A DNA stretch of 64,000 nucleotides from RGIG3701 sp031553595 (lineage in GTDB: Bacteria; Planctomycetota; Planctomycetia; Pirellulales; Thermoguttaceae), in the NCBI GenBank assembly GCA_031553595.1, contig JAVBLI010000016.1:248001-312000 (forward strand), in the 5' to 3' direction. Positions within the stretch are counted from its first letter, which is position 1, and every line of letters begins with the position of its first letter. Under the pieces are notes generated by a model that searched no databases, was not told the DNA's origin, and saw only the letters and a list, made by a program, of their open reading frames with translations. Below are positions 8,521 to 17,278 of the stretch, piece by piece. The position numbers and the translations under genes are program-made.

Positions 8521-9921
8521 TTCCGCCGTGGGGCAGTGCGGATCCACGAGTGTCAGAAACCGCTGGCGGCAGTCCTCCGCGTACGTCTCTCGGCCGTGCC
8601 CGTCCAGCACTTTCGCCAGATGATAATACGCGTCCGCGTAATCCGGATGATGCGCAATCGCTCCCTCCAGAGCCGAAACGGCCAGCTCGGTGTGCCCCAT
8701 TTCTTCTAGGACGCACCCCAGACTCACCCGCGCCTCCACGAAATCCTCTTCCAGCTCCACGGCCATGGAAAACCGTTCCCGCGCCGCGGAAAGGTCATTC
8801 AGGCGGTAAAGGATGTCCCCCAGTTCGAAACAGTCGTCCGCACGGGGCTCCGTGGCCAGCAGAATCGTGCGGTAAATCTCTTCCGCCCGCTCCAGCTTCT
8901 CGTTTTCCCCGGAATCCGCCAGCATCATGGCTGCTTTTCGGAACATGTCCAGCGAGTTTTCTTCCCCAGTGTGTGAAAATTCCTCCCCGGAGCACACGGC
9001 GTCCAGTGCCGCCTGTTTCCGCCATGTTTCCGCGAGTAAATCCTGATGATGGGCCGCCAGAACCGCATCCAGATAACTCCCGGACGGCGAATGCTCCAGA
9101 AATCGCAGTACGTCTTCCTGTGTTCGGAGTAATTCCATCTCCGCGGGGGAAAGGGCATCCGAAATCTCGCCGGTTTCACCGTCCGTGGAGGCGATTTCGG
9201 GTTCTGCATCCGGAAAATCCAGGCGGAACTGGCCGGTGGGCTCCAGAATTTTTTCGCCATGACGGATGTACAATTTTTGTCCGTCCACGATAAACTCGGA
9301 TTCCGCCATCTCCTCCAGAAAGTGGGGGCTTAACTGGCGCAGCAGCTTCAGCTGGCGCTCCAGCCGCCCGGCAGAAACACCGCGGTTCAGCAGACTGGCC
9401 AGCCGCTGGGCCGAGAAGACCTCCTGAAGGTCAAAGTACGGCAGGCGTTTTACGGTCCGGGCCGGGGAAATGAACCCCTCCATCATCCATCGGCGAATGG
9501 CGCGAGGCGTCACGCCCAGAAGCTCCGCCAGCATCAGCGGCGTATATAAAGACGTGAGCGATTTTTGATTTTCTGCCGGAAAAAGCTGCTGCAAAAGCTG
9601 ACTTTCCGTGGCCAGGCGGATCCGCCCCTCATCCACCGCGTCCCGAATTTCCGGCGCCAGCCAGTCTTTCTCGGCGGTTTCCGCTTCCGTTTCCGCCGTT
9701 AACGGATTTCGCCGGTCTCCGAGAATGATCCAGTCCACCGGGTCCAAAGGAGAAGTGGCCACCCGCACCCCGTATTCGCGCACCAGCCGCGCGATGGCCC
9801 GCTGCGACATACTCCCGAAATACCCCACGAAACGGATGCGTTTTCCCTCCAGCGACTCCCGGTCCAGGATGATCGGAGGCAGTGATTCTGGCGTTTTGTC
9901 GTGCGAAAGATTTTCGGACAT
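8491..9921 (-). CDS. BRCT + MerR-type HTH + TPR protein, 476 aa
   Basis: Three parts are visible. Residues 24-113 look like a BRCT domain (LEGKRIRFVGYFGSM, AIARLVREYGVRV, VDWIILGDR). Residues 125-196 look like a MerR-family DNA-binding helix-turn-helix with wing (LYTPLMLAELLGVTPRAIRR, WMMEGFISP). The C-terminal third (about 320-470) carries three or four TPRs. No effector-binding domain of a classical MerR regulator is present; the TPRs occupy that place. It is likely a DNA-binding protein or regulator that recruits partners. It is divergent from the Ser/Thr kinase gene at 10183 across a 261-nt gap, so shared control is possible. The last residues come from a family C repeat. Confidence 0.75.
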   Translation of the reverse strand: MSENLSHDKTPESLPPIILDRESLEGKRIRFVGYFGSMSQRAIARLVREYGVRVATSPLDPVDWIILGDRRNPLTAETEAETAEKDWLAPEIRDAVDEGRIRLATESQLLQQLFPAENQKSLTSLYTPLMLAELLGVTPRAIRRWMMEGFISPARTVKRLPYFDLQEVFSAQRLASLLNRGVSAGRLERQLKLLRQLSPHFLEEMAESEFIVDGQKLYIRHGEKILEPTGQFRLDFPDAEPEIASTDGETGEISDALSPAEMELLRTQEDVLRFLEHSPSGSYLDAVLAAHHQDLLAETWRKQAALDAVCSGEEFSHTGEENSLDMFRKAAMMLADSGENEKLERAEEIYRTILLATEPRADDCFELGDILYRLNDLSAARERFSMAVELEEDFVEARVSLGCVLEEMGHTELAVSALEGAIAHHPDYADAYYHLAKVLDGHGRETYAEDCRQRFLTLVDPHCPTAEEMRNKKMKE

Positions 9922-10053
9922 GAAAACTTACGGCGGATAGAAAAAAATTGCAGACGGGGGACGTTATGGTTCAAGTATACTTTATCTCGCCACGGACGGC
10001 AAGCATTCCCGGTAAAAATGTCATAATAACGGGAAAATTTCGTGGACTTTTAC

Positions 10054-10081
10054 TTGCATGACGGGATATAAAAGGTAAAAT
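10054..10081 (+). promoter_or_regulatory. Possible sigma70-type promoter of the kinase gene
   Basis: TTGCAT (10054-10059) and TAAAAT (10076-10081) are spaced by 16 bases, about 100 bases before the kinase start. The surrounding 261-nt gap is AT-rich and divergent. I see no clear operator. Confidence 0.35.
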
Positions 10082-10182
10082 GTATATTATTAAGATAAAC
10101 CCTGCGGGCTATTTTCGTACGCACGAGAATAGTTCCACACCACATTTCGAGTTTTCGAAAGATAAGTTTTCCAGGAAAAAAT

Positions 10183-12903
10183 ATGAGCGAGTTCGAGAAA
10201 AATTTTCGCGAGACGATCGATTTAAGCGCGGATTCCGGGTCGTCAGGGCGGAACACGGGGAGAAATCTCCAGCGGTTATCTCCTGGGGATAAACTTTCGG
10301 ACAGTTACATCCTCCGCGTGCGTCTGGGCCGGGGCGGCATGGGGGAAATCTGGAAGGCGGATGAGTTAAGTAACGGGAAATTTCTCCGCCACGTGGTGAT
10401 TAAAGTCGTCGCGCCGGACATTCAGAACGCCGAACTGGAAATGAAGCGGATCGAGGATATGTTCCAGAAAATCCACAGCCTCCAGCATCAGCACATCTGC
10501 CCGATGTACGCCATGAAGGAGGATCCGGTTTATGGCCATTTTATCGTCATGAAATTCATTGACGGCATCACCCTCCAGGCGTACCACGATAATTACGTCA
10601 CGCAGCACGGCAATTTTCCGCTTTCCGAGCTGACGCGGCTTCTGGCGCCGATCGCGGATGCGCTGGATTATTCGCATTCCAAGAAAATTCTTCACCGGGA
10701 CGTGAAGCCGCAGAATATCATGGTCAGCCGGGACAAAAGCGATGGCGTTCAGCTAATCGATTTCGGGCTGGTGGCGGACCTGCACACGAGTATGACGCGT
10801 TCCACGATGACGCAGATCAGCACGTCCGGCACGCTGCCTTACATGTCCCCGGAGCAGTGGAGCGGTGAGTATCAGGACGCGCAGACGGATCAGTTTTCGC
10901 TGGCCGTGGTGGCGTACGAGCTTTTAAGCGGCCGGCTGCCTTTCGTGGCCAGTGACGTTCAGGTGCTGGGATTTCAGATTCTGAATAAAACGCCGGCGCC
11001 GGTCGAGGGGGTTCCGGATTACACGAATGCCGCCCTGCTGAAAGGCCTGGCCAAGAACCGCAAAGAGCGTTTCGACTCCTGCGCGGCGTTCGTCCGTGCG
11101 CTGGAACACCCGGAGGAGATGCCGGATAAGTTGGCGGGAATATGGAAATACCGCGTGGAGGTGGGCCTGGTGGCGGTGCTGGCGATGTTGGCGCTGATCG
11201 TGGCGATCCTTTTGCCGTTCCTGCTCAGCGAGGACACGCGGCATGTGGCCGGGTACGCTGAAAGCGGGCCCTGGCAGGACATCCCGCCCAGACGTCATCC
11301 GTCCGGGCCACCCATGGTGCGAAAGGAAACTGCTGCTGAAAATGTGCCTGTGGAGTCTGGAAATACCGGGACGGCGGGGATCGCCAGCGCCGGGGCGGCG
11401 GAGCCTGTCCATGCGGAGACGCACGCTGCGCAGCAGGGGAATGGTGCCGCTGGGCTGTCTGGAAAAACGTCGGAACACACGCCGGATACTGCCGCTGGGA
11501 ATGAAGCCGCCGCGGTGAGGGGGCATGCGTCGGCGGATGATGATATTCACATGAACCTGGCGGGGCAAAAAATGCCGGTCTCGCCACCGGCGCCGGTGGA
11601 GGGTGCGCAGACGCCAGCCGGGAGCGAGGAAACTCCGGAAGCGGTTTCTGAAAACCCCGTGCCGCAAGAACCGGGTGTTTCGCCTGAAGTGAAGCCTGAG
11701 GTAAAGCTGGGAGTAAAACCGCCCGCTGCGGTGGAGACACGTACTCCGGACGCACTTTTTGCGGAGGCGAATCAATTATCGGAGACAAAGAACTGGGAGG
11801 CTGCCATTCCGCTTTATACGAAATACTTGGCGACGGAGAATCCGCAGCCGAAAGCATACATCCTGCGGGCGATCGCCTACGAAAACACCCAGAATTTCCA
11901 GCTCGCGTACGAAGATTTCCAGAAATACACCCGCGTGGAGCCCGATTATGAAGCGGTGGTCGAAACGCTCCTGGACTGCGCGAATATGTGCGAGGAATAC
12001 CGCGATTTTCCCCGCGCCGTGCAGATTTGCGACCAGCTTTTGCAGCGGATGGAGAAGCAGAACGATCCGCGGGCCGAGGAAGTCCGGCGGATGGAGGTGA
12101 TTTATCTGGTGTGCGGTGCGTGTGAAACCATGACGCGCGAAAAATATCAGGTCGCCTCCACGGCCCTGAAAAAACTCCTGGAAAAATCGCCGGAAGATTC
12201 GGAACTGCTAGCCGAGCAGGCCCGCCTGCGTTTCACCACGCGGTGGGAGGAAAAGGCATGCGACCTGGCCCTGGCCCAGCTTAACGCCATCATTCAGCGC
12301 GATCCGAAATGCGTGAAGGCCCTTCTGTATCTCGGCATCATGAAACGGGATATTTATAACAGTAAATCCGAAGCGATTCGTGATTTCCTGGCGGCACTGG
12401 CAAATATCTCGCCGGGCCTGCCTGCCGAAGAGGAGGAGCACCTGAAGCAGCAGAGCTATTTCCAGATGGCCCTGGCGTGGGCGGCGCTGGGGGAAAAGGA
12501 GTTTGCGCTGCGGGATTTCGACATGGCACTGGAGCTGACGCCCAACGATCCTTTCGTGCATTACGCGCGTGGCCGATTTTACCAGGAAAACGCCTCGCTG
12601 GAAGAGGCGGCCGCGGATTTTCGCACCGCCGTTCGGATTTCCCCCGACTATTTTATCGCTGAAAGCGCCTTGGGGGAAACGTTCCTCCAGAAAGCCCTGG
12701 CCACTGAAGACGAAAAGCAGCGGCGCAATTATTTCCAGACCGCCGGGAAAATGCTCATGGATCTGGTGAAAAAGGACAAAGATCTGAAAAATCACACCGC
12801 ATATTATGAGCAGCTGATGGAAGTCTACAAGGCTTATAATAATAGGGGAGAGATCGAGCGGTGCAAAAAACGCATCCAGGAACTGAAGGCGATGGGCATG
12901 TGA
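10183..12903 (+). CDS. Membrane-anchored Ser/Thr protein kinase with C-terminal TPRs, 906 aa
   Basis: A Hanks-type kinase domain spans about residues 40-310. It has the glycine loop LGRGGMGEIW (48-57), the ATP-binding lysine in VVIKVV (74), the catalytic loop HRDVKPQN (from about 171), the metal-binding DFG (from about 193) and GTLPYMSPEQW. All key residues are present, so it should be active. One membrane helix (about 325-347, GLVAVLAMLALIVAILLPFLL) is followed by a Pro/Ala/Glu-rich linker and about eight TPRs (525-890), placing the TPR part outside the cytoplasm. AGGA upstream of the ATG supports the start. The ligand and substrates are unknown. Confidence 0.93.
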   Translation: MSEFEKNFRETIDLSADSGSSGRNTGRNLQRLSPGDKLSDSYILRVRLGRGGMGEIWKADELSNGKFLRHVVIKVVAPDIQNAELEMKRIEDMFQKIHSLQHQHICPMYAMKEDPVYGHFIVMKFIDGITLQAYHDNYVTQHGNFPLSELTRLLAPIADALDYSHSKKILHRDVKPQNIMVSRDKSDGVQLIDFGLVADLHTSMTRSTMTQISTSGTLPYMSPEQWSGEYQDAQTDQFSLAVVAYELLSGRLPFVASDVQVLGFQILNKTPAPVEGVPDYTNAALLKGLAKNRKERFDSCAAFVRALEHPEEMPDKLAGIWKYRVEVGLVAVLAMLALIVAILLPFLLSEDTRHVAGYAESGPWQDIPPRRHPSGPPMVRKETAAENVPVESGNTGTAGIASAGAAEPVHAETHAAQQGNGAAGLSGKTSEHTPDTAAGNEAAAVRGHASADDDIHMNLAGQKMPVSPPAPVEGAQTPAGSEETPEAVSENPVPQEPGVSPEVKPEVKLGVKPPAAVETRTPDALFAEANQLSETKNWEAAIPLYTKYLATENPQPKAYILRAIAYENTQNFQLAYEDFQKYTRVEPDYEAVVETLLDCANMCEEYRDFPRAVQICDQLLQRMEKQNDPRAEEVRRMEVIYLVCGACETMTREKYQVASTALKKLLEKSPEDSELLAEQARLRFTTRWEEKACDLALAQLNAIIQRDPKCVKALLYLGIMKRDIYNSKSEAIRDFLAALANISPGLPAEEEEHLKQQSYFQMALAWAALGEKEFALRDFDMALELTPNDPFVHYARGRFYQENASLEEAAADFRTAVRISPDYFIAESALGETFLQKALATEDEKQRRNYFQTAGKMLMDLVKKDKDLKNHTAYYEQLMEVYKAYNNRGEIERCKKRIQELKAMGM

Positions 12904-12992
12904 AAAGAGGTATTTTTAAGGATCCATTTATTTCTCATGAAGAAATTCTCGAAAAATCTTAAAAAATCCTGAAAATTCCTCTTGCCCCCCCG

Positions 12993-13020
12993 TTTACAGA
13001 TCAGTGATCTCGGTTATAAT
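12993..13020 (+). promoter_or_regulatory. Promoter of the ribosomal protein cluster
   Basis: TTTACA (12993-12998) and a perfect TATAAT (13015-13020) with a 16-base spacer lie about 80 bases before the rpsJ start. This is the best sigma70-like promoter in the window. An overlapping palindrome (GATCAGTGATC, 12999-13009) lies in the spacer and might bind a regulator. Confidence 0.65.
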
Positions 13021-13100
13021 CTTGCGAATCTTGGGTGTTAGAAGAACGCCTGGGAGTTCAAAAGGCTCTTTGGAAATTTGGAATCGGAATGGAGGCGCGT

Positions 13101-13430
13101 GTGTCTGGACAGTCAAATCAATTTGTCAGAATTCGTATGGAAGCCTACGATCATGCCGTGATCGATCAGAGTGCGGCGGAGATTGTGGATACTGCGAAAC
13201 GCACCGGCTCAATCGTTCGTGGTCCGATTCCGCTTCCAACACGCATTGAGCGCTACACGGTTTTGTCCGGCCCGCACGTCGATAAGAAGGCGCGTCAGCA
13301 GTTCGAGATTCGGACGCACAAACGCCTGATCGACATTCTTGACGTCACCAAAAAGACGATCGACGCCCTGAACAAGCTCAGCTTGCCGGCCGGTGTCGAG
13401 ATTAAGATTAAGGCCACGGGCCGCGGTTGA
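13101..13430 (+). CDS. rpsJ: Small ribosomal subunit protein uS10
   Basis: Protein of the 30S head. The diagnostic RGPIPLPTR and YEIRTH-like (FEIRTHKRLIDI) segments are intact. I choose the GTG at 13101 as start because GGAGG sits five bases ahead, giving 109 aa, close to the family norm of 102-105; an ATG at 13089 would place the Shine-Dalgarno inside the gene. It heads the cluster but is separated from rplC by 260 nt, which is unusual. Confidence 0.95.
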   Translation: MSGQSNQFVRIRMEAYDHAVIDQSAAEIVDTAKRTGSIVRGPIPLPTRIERYTVLSGPHVDKKARQQFEIRTHKRLIDILDVTKKTIDALNKLSLPAGVEIKIKATGRG

Positions 13431-13690
13431 TGGCTCTCAAGAGCTGAACACGTTCTGCTTCGGCGGAGCGAAGAATGGCGAAAGCCGAAAAGGCGAGTGC
13501 CGCACGAGGAATCGAAGCTTTTTTCTACTGCCTGAAAACAAAGCAGAGGTTCGCGGATCGCAAAAAGAAAAGCTGAGCTTGATAAAAGCGAATAATCGAA
13601 AAGCAAGGTAAAGGTCGAGTGTTTCCGGATAAGACCCACGTCTGGTAGAAGGTGGAGATCTTCCGGGGAGCGACAGAAAGGTGATTGACA
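13431..13690 (+). promoter_or_regulatory. 260-nt spacer/leader between rpsJ and rplC
   Basis: No convincing gene is present. Short inverted pairs occur (for example GGCGAAAGCC near 13478, and CCGGATAAG...CTTCCGG between about 13627 and 13671). In most bacteria these two genes are nearly adjacent, so the spacer may hold an autoregulatory leader for L3 or a processing site. I found no terminator or clear promoter in it. Confidence 0.4.
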
Positions 13691-14419
13691 ATGGGAATTG
13701 GATTGCTCGGACGTAAAGTCGGAATGACCCAGGTTTACGAGACCTCTGGAAAAGTGGTGCCGGTGACGGTGCTTCAGCTGGGGCCGTGCGATGTTCTTCA
13801 GCTCAAGACGCTGGATCGCGACGGTTACGAAGCGGTTCAGATCGGTTTCGGCGACAAGTCTCGTCGGTCTGCCTCGCGCTCCGTGCGCGGTCATGTCGCG
13901 AATATCGACAGCAAGCGTCAGAAAGCCAGAGTTGCTGCTGGTGTTGAGTCTGCTGCGAAAGCTGATTGTGAACCGAAAGCTTTTATCAAGGAATTCCGCG
14001 TGTCCGTGGAGGGGTTTAGTGTTGGCCAGAAGCTAGACGCAAGCGTTTTCGAAGGCGTCTCGGCGGTCGACGTGACTTCCGTCAGCAAAGGGCGTGGTTA
14101 CGCGGGAACGATGATGCGTCATAATTTCGCCGGTCAGCGTGCGTCGCACGGCGTGAAGAAATGCCATCGTCATATGGGCGGTACGGGTTGCAGTGCTTAT
14201 CCGGCACGTGTTCTGAAGGGCAAGAAAATGCCCGGTCAGTACGGCAATAAGCAGGTCACGCAGCGCAACGTCGCGATCGTGAAATTCGATGTCGTCAATA
14301 ACATCGTGCTGATTAAAGGCGCGGTACCCGGACCGAACGGCTCGTACGTGACCGTCCGTCCGACGAACATGCTGCCCCGTCCTCGCAAATTCAGCGGTGA
14401 GCTTGTCTCGAATGAATAA
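13691..14419 (+). CDS. rplC: Large ribosomal subunit protein uL3
   Basis: Begins MGIGLLGRKVGMTQ, the family N-terminus. The long central extension that reaches the peptidyl-transferase centre is recognisable (NFAGQRASHGVKKCHRHMGG, then ARVLKGKKMPGQYGN). 242 aa; a TTG two codons upstream is less likely because AAAGGTG precedes the ATG at 13691. A terminator hairpin follows eight bases after the stop, which is unusual inside this operon. Confidence 0.96.
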   Translation: MGIGLLGRKVGMTQVYETSGKVVPVTVLQLGPCDVLQLKTLDRDGYEAVQIGFGDKSRRSASRSVRGHVANIDSKRQKARVAAGVESAAKADCEPKAFIKEFRVSVEGFSVGQKLDASVFEGVSAVDVTSVSKGRGYAGTMMRHNFAGQRASHGVKKCHRHMGGTGCSAYPARVLKGKKMPGQYGNKQVTQRNVAIVKFDVVNNIVLIKGAVPGPNGSYVTVRPTNMLPRPRKFSGELVSNE

Positions 14420-14425
14420 TATCAG

Positions 14426-14455
14426 GCCGTACCCGAATAGGGTAACGGCTTTTTA
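14426..14455 (+). terminator. Intrinsic terminator between rplC and rplD
   Basis: GCCGTACCC (14426-14434) pairs with GGGTAACGGC (14440-14449; one bulged A) and is followed by TTTTT. Full readthrough would be needed to transcribe rplD from the rpsJ promoter, so this is either an attenuator or a true boundary. Confidence 0.7.
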
Positions 14456-14506
14456 TATCCCCTCCCGATAATGCAGGGGTGGGAGTAACGGACCGTATAT
14501 TGGCAG

Positions 14507-14536
14507 TTGCTTGACGGCACTGCGATAAAATATAGC
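14507..14536 (+). promoter_or_regulatory. Possible promoter for rplD and downstream genes
   Basis: TTGCTT (14507-14512) and TATAGC (14531-14536) with an 18-base spacer follow the terminator and precede rplD by about 90 bases. TTGACG at 14511 overlaps but is too close to the -10. The match is weak on its own; the position after a terminator is what makes it credible. Confidence 0.35.
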
Positions 14537-14624
14537 CGTATCCGTGGTCCGCGGGGATGTTCCGCCTGTTACGACAGGGAGCGTCCGGTTAGAAAGTTCG
14601 GTTTTTCATAGAAACGAAAAAATT

Positions 14625-15287
14625 ATGTTGCATTTACCCGTATTTAACACTGCCGGCACACGGGTTGGTATTTACGAGATCGACCCCGAGGAGATCGCGG
14701 CCCATGTCAGTAAGCAGTTGCTTCACGACGCGGTGGTGATGTACCAGTCCAACATGCGTCAGGGTACCGCGAAAACGAAGACACGCAGCGAAGTTTCCGG
14801 AACGACGAAAAAGATGTATCGCCAGAAGGGCACCGGTAACGCGCGTGCTGGTTCCAAACGCAGCGGTGTTCGCCGCGGCGGTGGTCACATTCATGCCAAG
14901 CAGCCCCGCGACTGGCGTCTGAAGATGCCCCGCAAAGCGATGCAGATGGCCATGCGGATGGCGCTACGGACGAAGCTGGAGTCCGATTCGGTCATTATTC
15001 TCAATGACGTGAATTTCGACGCCCCGAAAACGAAGCAGTTCGCGACGATGCTCAACGCCCTGAATCTTGCCGAAACGCGCGTGCTGTTCACGATCCCCGG
15101 TTATGATGTGAACGTTTACAAGAGCAGCCGGAACATTCCGGAAGTGACGGTTCTGCCCGTGTCCGATATCAACGCGCTGGAAGTGCTGCTGCCGAAGAAG
15201 ATCGTCATGACGAAGGCGGCTCTGGATGCCCTGCGTGGCAAAATCGCTTCCCAGAAAGTAGAAACCACCGAGACAGAAAGGGCGTAA
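14625..15287 (+). CDS. rplD: Large ribosomal subunit protein uL4
   Basis: Lines the exit tunnel. The loop with KMYRQKGTGNARAGSKRSGV, followed by RRGGGHIHAKQPRDW, matches the conserved tunnel loop. 220 aa from the ATG at 14625 (MLHLPVFNTAG); the frame is open further upstream, but that part has no family similarity. No strong Shine-Dalgarno. The stop is two bases from rplW. Confidence 0.95.
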   Translation: MLHLPVFNTAGTRVGIYEIDPEEIAAHVSKQLLHDAVVMYQSNMRQGTAKTKTRSEVSGTTKKMYRQKGTGNARAGSKRSGVRRGGGHIHAKQPRDWRLKMPRKAMQMAMRMALRTKLESDSVIILNDVNFDAPKTKQFATMLNALNLAETRVLFTIPGYDVNVYKSSRNIPEVTVLPVSDINALEVLLPKKIVMTKAALDALRGKIASQKVETTETERA

Positions 15288-15289
15288 TC

Positions 15290-15640
15290 ATGGCTGAAAT
15301 CAAAAGTGTTGGCCTTGTGCTTGAGCCTTATCAAGTAATTATTCGTCCGCTGATCACGGAAAAAGGCGTTCGCCAGGCCCAGCGGGTCGAGACGAGCAAA
15401 GAGTCGAAAAAACGCCGTGCCCTGACCGAAAACGCATATGCGTTCGAAGTTCACAAAGACGCGACGAAAGACGATATCCGCGAAGCCGTGGAAGCCCTCT
15501 TTAACGTGAAGGTCGCCCGCGTTAACACGCAGAATCGCAAAGGCAAGCCCCGCCGTTACAAGCAGAAGGCTTACAAAACCCGGGCCTGGAAGAAGGCGAT
15601 CGTCTTCCTTCATGAAGAACACCGGATCGACTTCTTTTAA
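15290..15640 (+). CDS. rplW: Large ribosomal subunit protein uL23
   Basis: Sits at the tunnel exit where trigger factor and SRP dock. The IIRPLITEKGV N-terminal motif and the AVEALFNVKVARVNT region identify it. At 116 aa it is slightly long because of a lysine/arginine-rich insert (QRVETSKESKKRRALTEN) after the first strand. AAAGGG in the end of rplD serves as Shine-Dalgarno. Confidence 0.95.
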   Translation: MAEIKSVGLVLEPYQVIIRPLITEKGVRQAQRVETSKESKKRRALTENAYAFEVHKDATKDDIREAVEALFNVKVARVNTQNRKGKPRRYKQKAYKTRAWKKAIVFLHEEHRIDFF

Positions 15641-15721
15641 TCGACAAAATCATCGTAGTTGTGCAAAATCAGTGGCTATTCCGGCCTCCGATAAGAATAC
15701 GACAGAAAATAGGAAAAAATC

Positions 15722-16582
15722 ATGGGAATTAAAAAATACAAGCCCACCTCTCCCGGCCGTCGCGGCGCGTCGGTCAGCGATTTCGCTGATCTGACCAAAG
15801 GCGCGAAGCCGGAGAAGTCCCTCCTGCAGCCTCAGATTCGCTGCAGCGGACGTAATAACCAGGGCAAAATCACGGTGCGTCATCGCGGCGGCGGCCACAA
15901 ACAGGCTTACCGTCTGATCGACTTCCGTCGTAACAAGGACGGTGTCCCTGCCACGGTGAACTCCATTCAGTACGACCCGAACCGCACTGCGAACATCGCG
16001 CTGCTGTTCTACGCGGACGGCGAAAAGCGTTATATTCTGGCGCCAAACGGCCTCAAAGTAGGCATGACCGTCCTCAGTGGTCAGGCGGTGGCTCCGGAAG
16101 TTGGAAACTGTATGCCGCTGAGCTCGATTCCGCTTTCGACGGTGATTCATAACATCGAAATGCAGCCCGGCAAAGGGGCGTGCATGTGCCGCTCCGCCGG
16201 CGCCAGCGCGACGCTCATGGCCCGTGACGCCGACTGGGCCCAGATCACGCTGCCCAGCGGTGAAATCCGCCGCATCCCCAGCAGTTGCCGTGCCGTCATC
16301 GGCGTGGTCGGCAACTCGGATCACATGAACATTGTCATCGGCAAAGCCGGCCGGATGCGCTGGATGGGGCGTCGTCCGCACGTCCGCGGTGCTGCGATGA
16401 ACCCGGTCGATCACCCGCACGGTGGTGGTGAAGGCCGTACCAAGGGCGGCCGTCATCCGGTGACCCCGCAGGGCAAGCCGACCAAGGGCGGTTCGACGCG
16501 TAAACGTCACAAGGCTTCGAACAAGGCGATCATTCGCCGCCGCAAGTCACGACGTTATGGACAGTTAAAATTAAACAAATAA
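15722..16582 (+). CDS. rplB: Large ribosomal subunit protein uL2
   Basis: An rRNA-binding protein required for subunit association and peptidyl transfer. The conserved C-terminal MNPVDHPHGGGEGRTKGG, including the functionally important histidine, is intact, as is the RNA-binding CRSAGASATLMA region. 286 aa, near the typical 275. The gene starts 81 nt after rplW. Confidence 0.97.
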   Translation: MGIKKYKPTSPGRRGASVSDFADLTKGAKPEKSLLQPQIRCSGRNNQGKITVRHRGGGHKQAYRLIDFRRNKDGVPATVNSIQYDPNRTANIALLFYADGEKRYILAPNGLKVGMTVLSGQAVAPEVGNCMPLSSIPLSTVIHNIEMQPGKGACMCRSAGASATLMARDADWAQITLPSGEIRRIPSSCRAVIGVVGNSDHMNIVIGKAGRMRWMGRRPHVRGAAMNPVDHPHGGGEGRTKGGRHPVTPQGKPTKGGSTRKRHKASNKAIIRRRKSRRYGQLKLNK

Positions 16583-16594
16583 AGGTAGGGACAA

Positions 16595-16864
16595 ATGGGA
16601 CGTTCAACAAAAAAAGGTCCTTATGTGGACCCTAAACTTTACGAAAAAGTCATGAAGCAGATTGATGCCGGCTCGAAAGACCCGATCAAGACTTGGGCTC
16701 GCGCTTGCACGATCATTCCGGAATTCGTGTCGTTCACTTTCCAGGTGCACAACGGCAAAATTTTCGCGAACGTTTTCGTGACGGAAGAAATGGTCGGCCA
16801 CAAGCTGGGCGAATTCGCACCCACGCGAATTTTCCGCGGCCACGGCGGCAAAGGCAAACGATAA
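16595..16864 (+). CDS. rpsS: Small ribosomal subunit protein uS19
   Basis: 30S head protein that contacts S13 and tRNA. MGRSTKKGPYVD and the C-terminal HKLGEFAPTRIFRGHGGKG are typical. 89 aa, normal length. It follows rplB by 12 nt with an AAAGGTAGGGAC Shine-Dalgarno region. Confidence 0.96.
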   Translation: MGRSTKKGPYVDPKLYEKVMKQIDAGSKDPIKTWARACTIIPEFVSFTFQVHNGKIFANVFVTEEMVGHKLGEFAPTRIFRGHGGKGKR

Positions 16865-16929
16865 ATTTGGTTGGGCGGCGAGGCGGCCTGCAAAGGACGT
16901 CTCCCTCAGAGTTAGAATAAGGATAAGCG

Positions 16930-17253
16930 ATGTACACAGCAGTATACAAATACGCCCGCATCAGCCCCCGCAAGTTACGCTACATGGCAGACCTGGTGCG
17001 TGGGAAATACGCGGACGAAGCTTTGGAAATTCTGAAGTATCAGCCCAATCGTGGTGCCCGGATGCTTGAGAAGATCATTTTAAGCGCGCGTGGAAACGCG
17101 GTCGACAAGCGTGCGACGGATGTCGACGAACTGAAAATCACAAAATTATGTGTTGATGGCGGCCCGATGATCAAGCGTTTTCGCCCGAAAGCGCGCGGCT
17201 CGGCCTCGGTCATCAAAAAGCGGATGTCTCACATTCGGATTACGTTGGAATAA
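16930..17253 (+). CDS. rplV: Large ribosomal subunit protein uL22
   Basis: Exit-tunnel protein. ARISPRKLRYMADLVRGK is the family N-terminus, and the C-terminal beta-hairpin (FRPKARGSASVIKKRMSHI) that lines the tunnel is present. 107 aa. AAGGAT precedes the ATG. The 65-nt gap after rpsS is longer than usual. Confidence 0.95.
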   Translation: MYTAVYKYARISPRKLRYMADLVRGKYADEALEILKYQPNRGARMLEKIILSARGNAVDKRATDVDELKITKLCVDGGPMIKRFRPKARGSASVIKKRMSHIRITLE

Positions 17254-17278
17254 CACCCTTTAAATTGGAAAGTATCAT

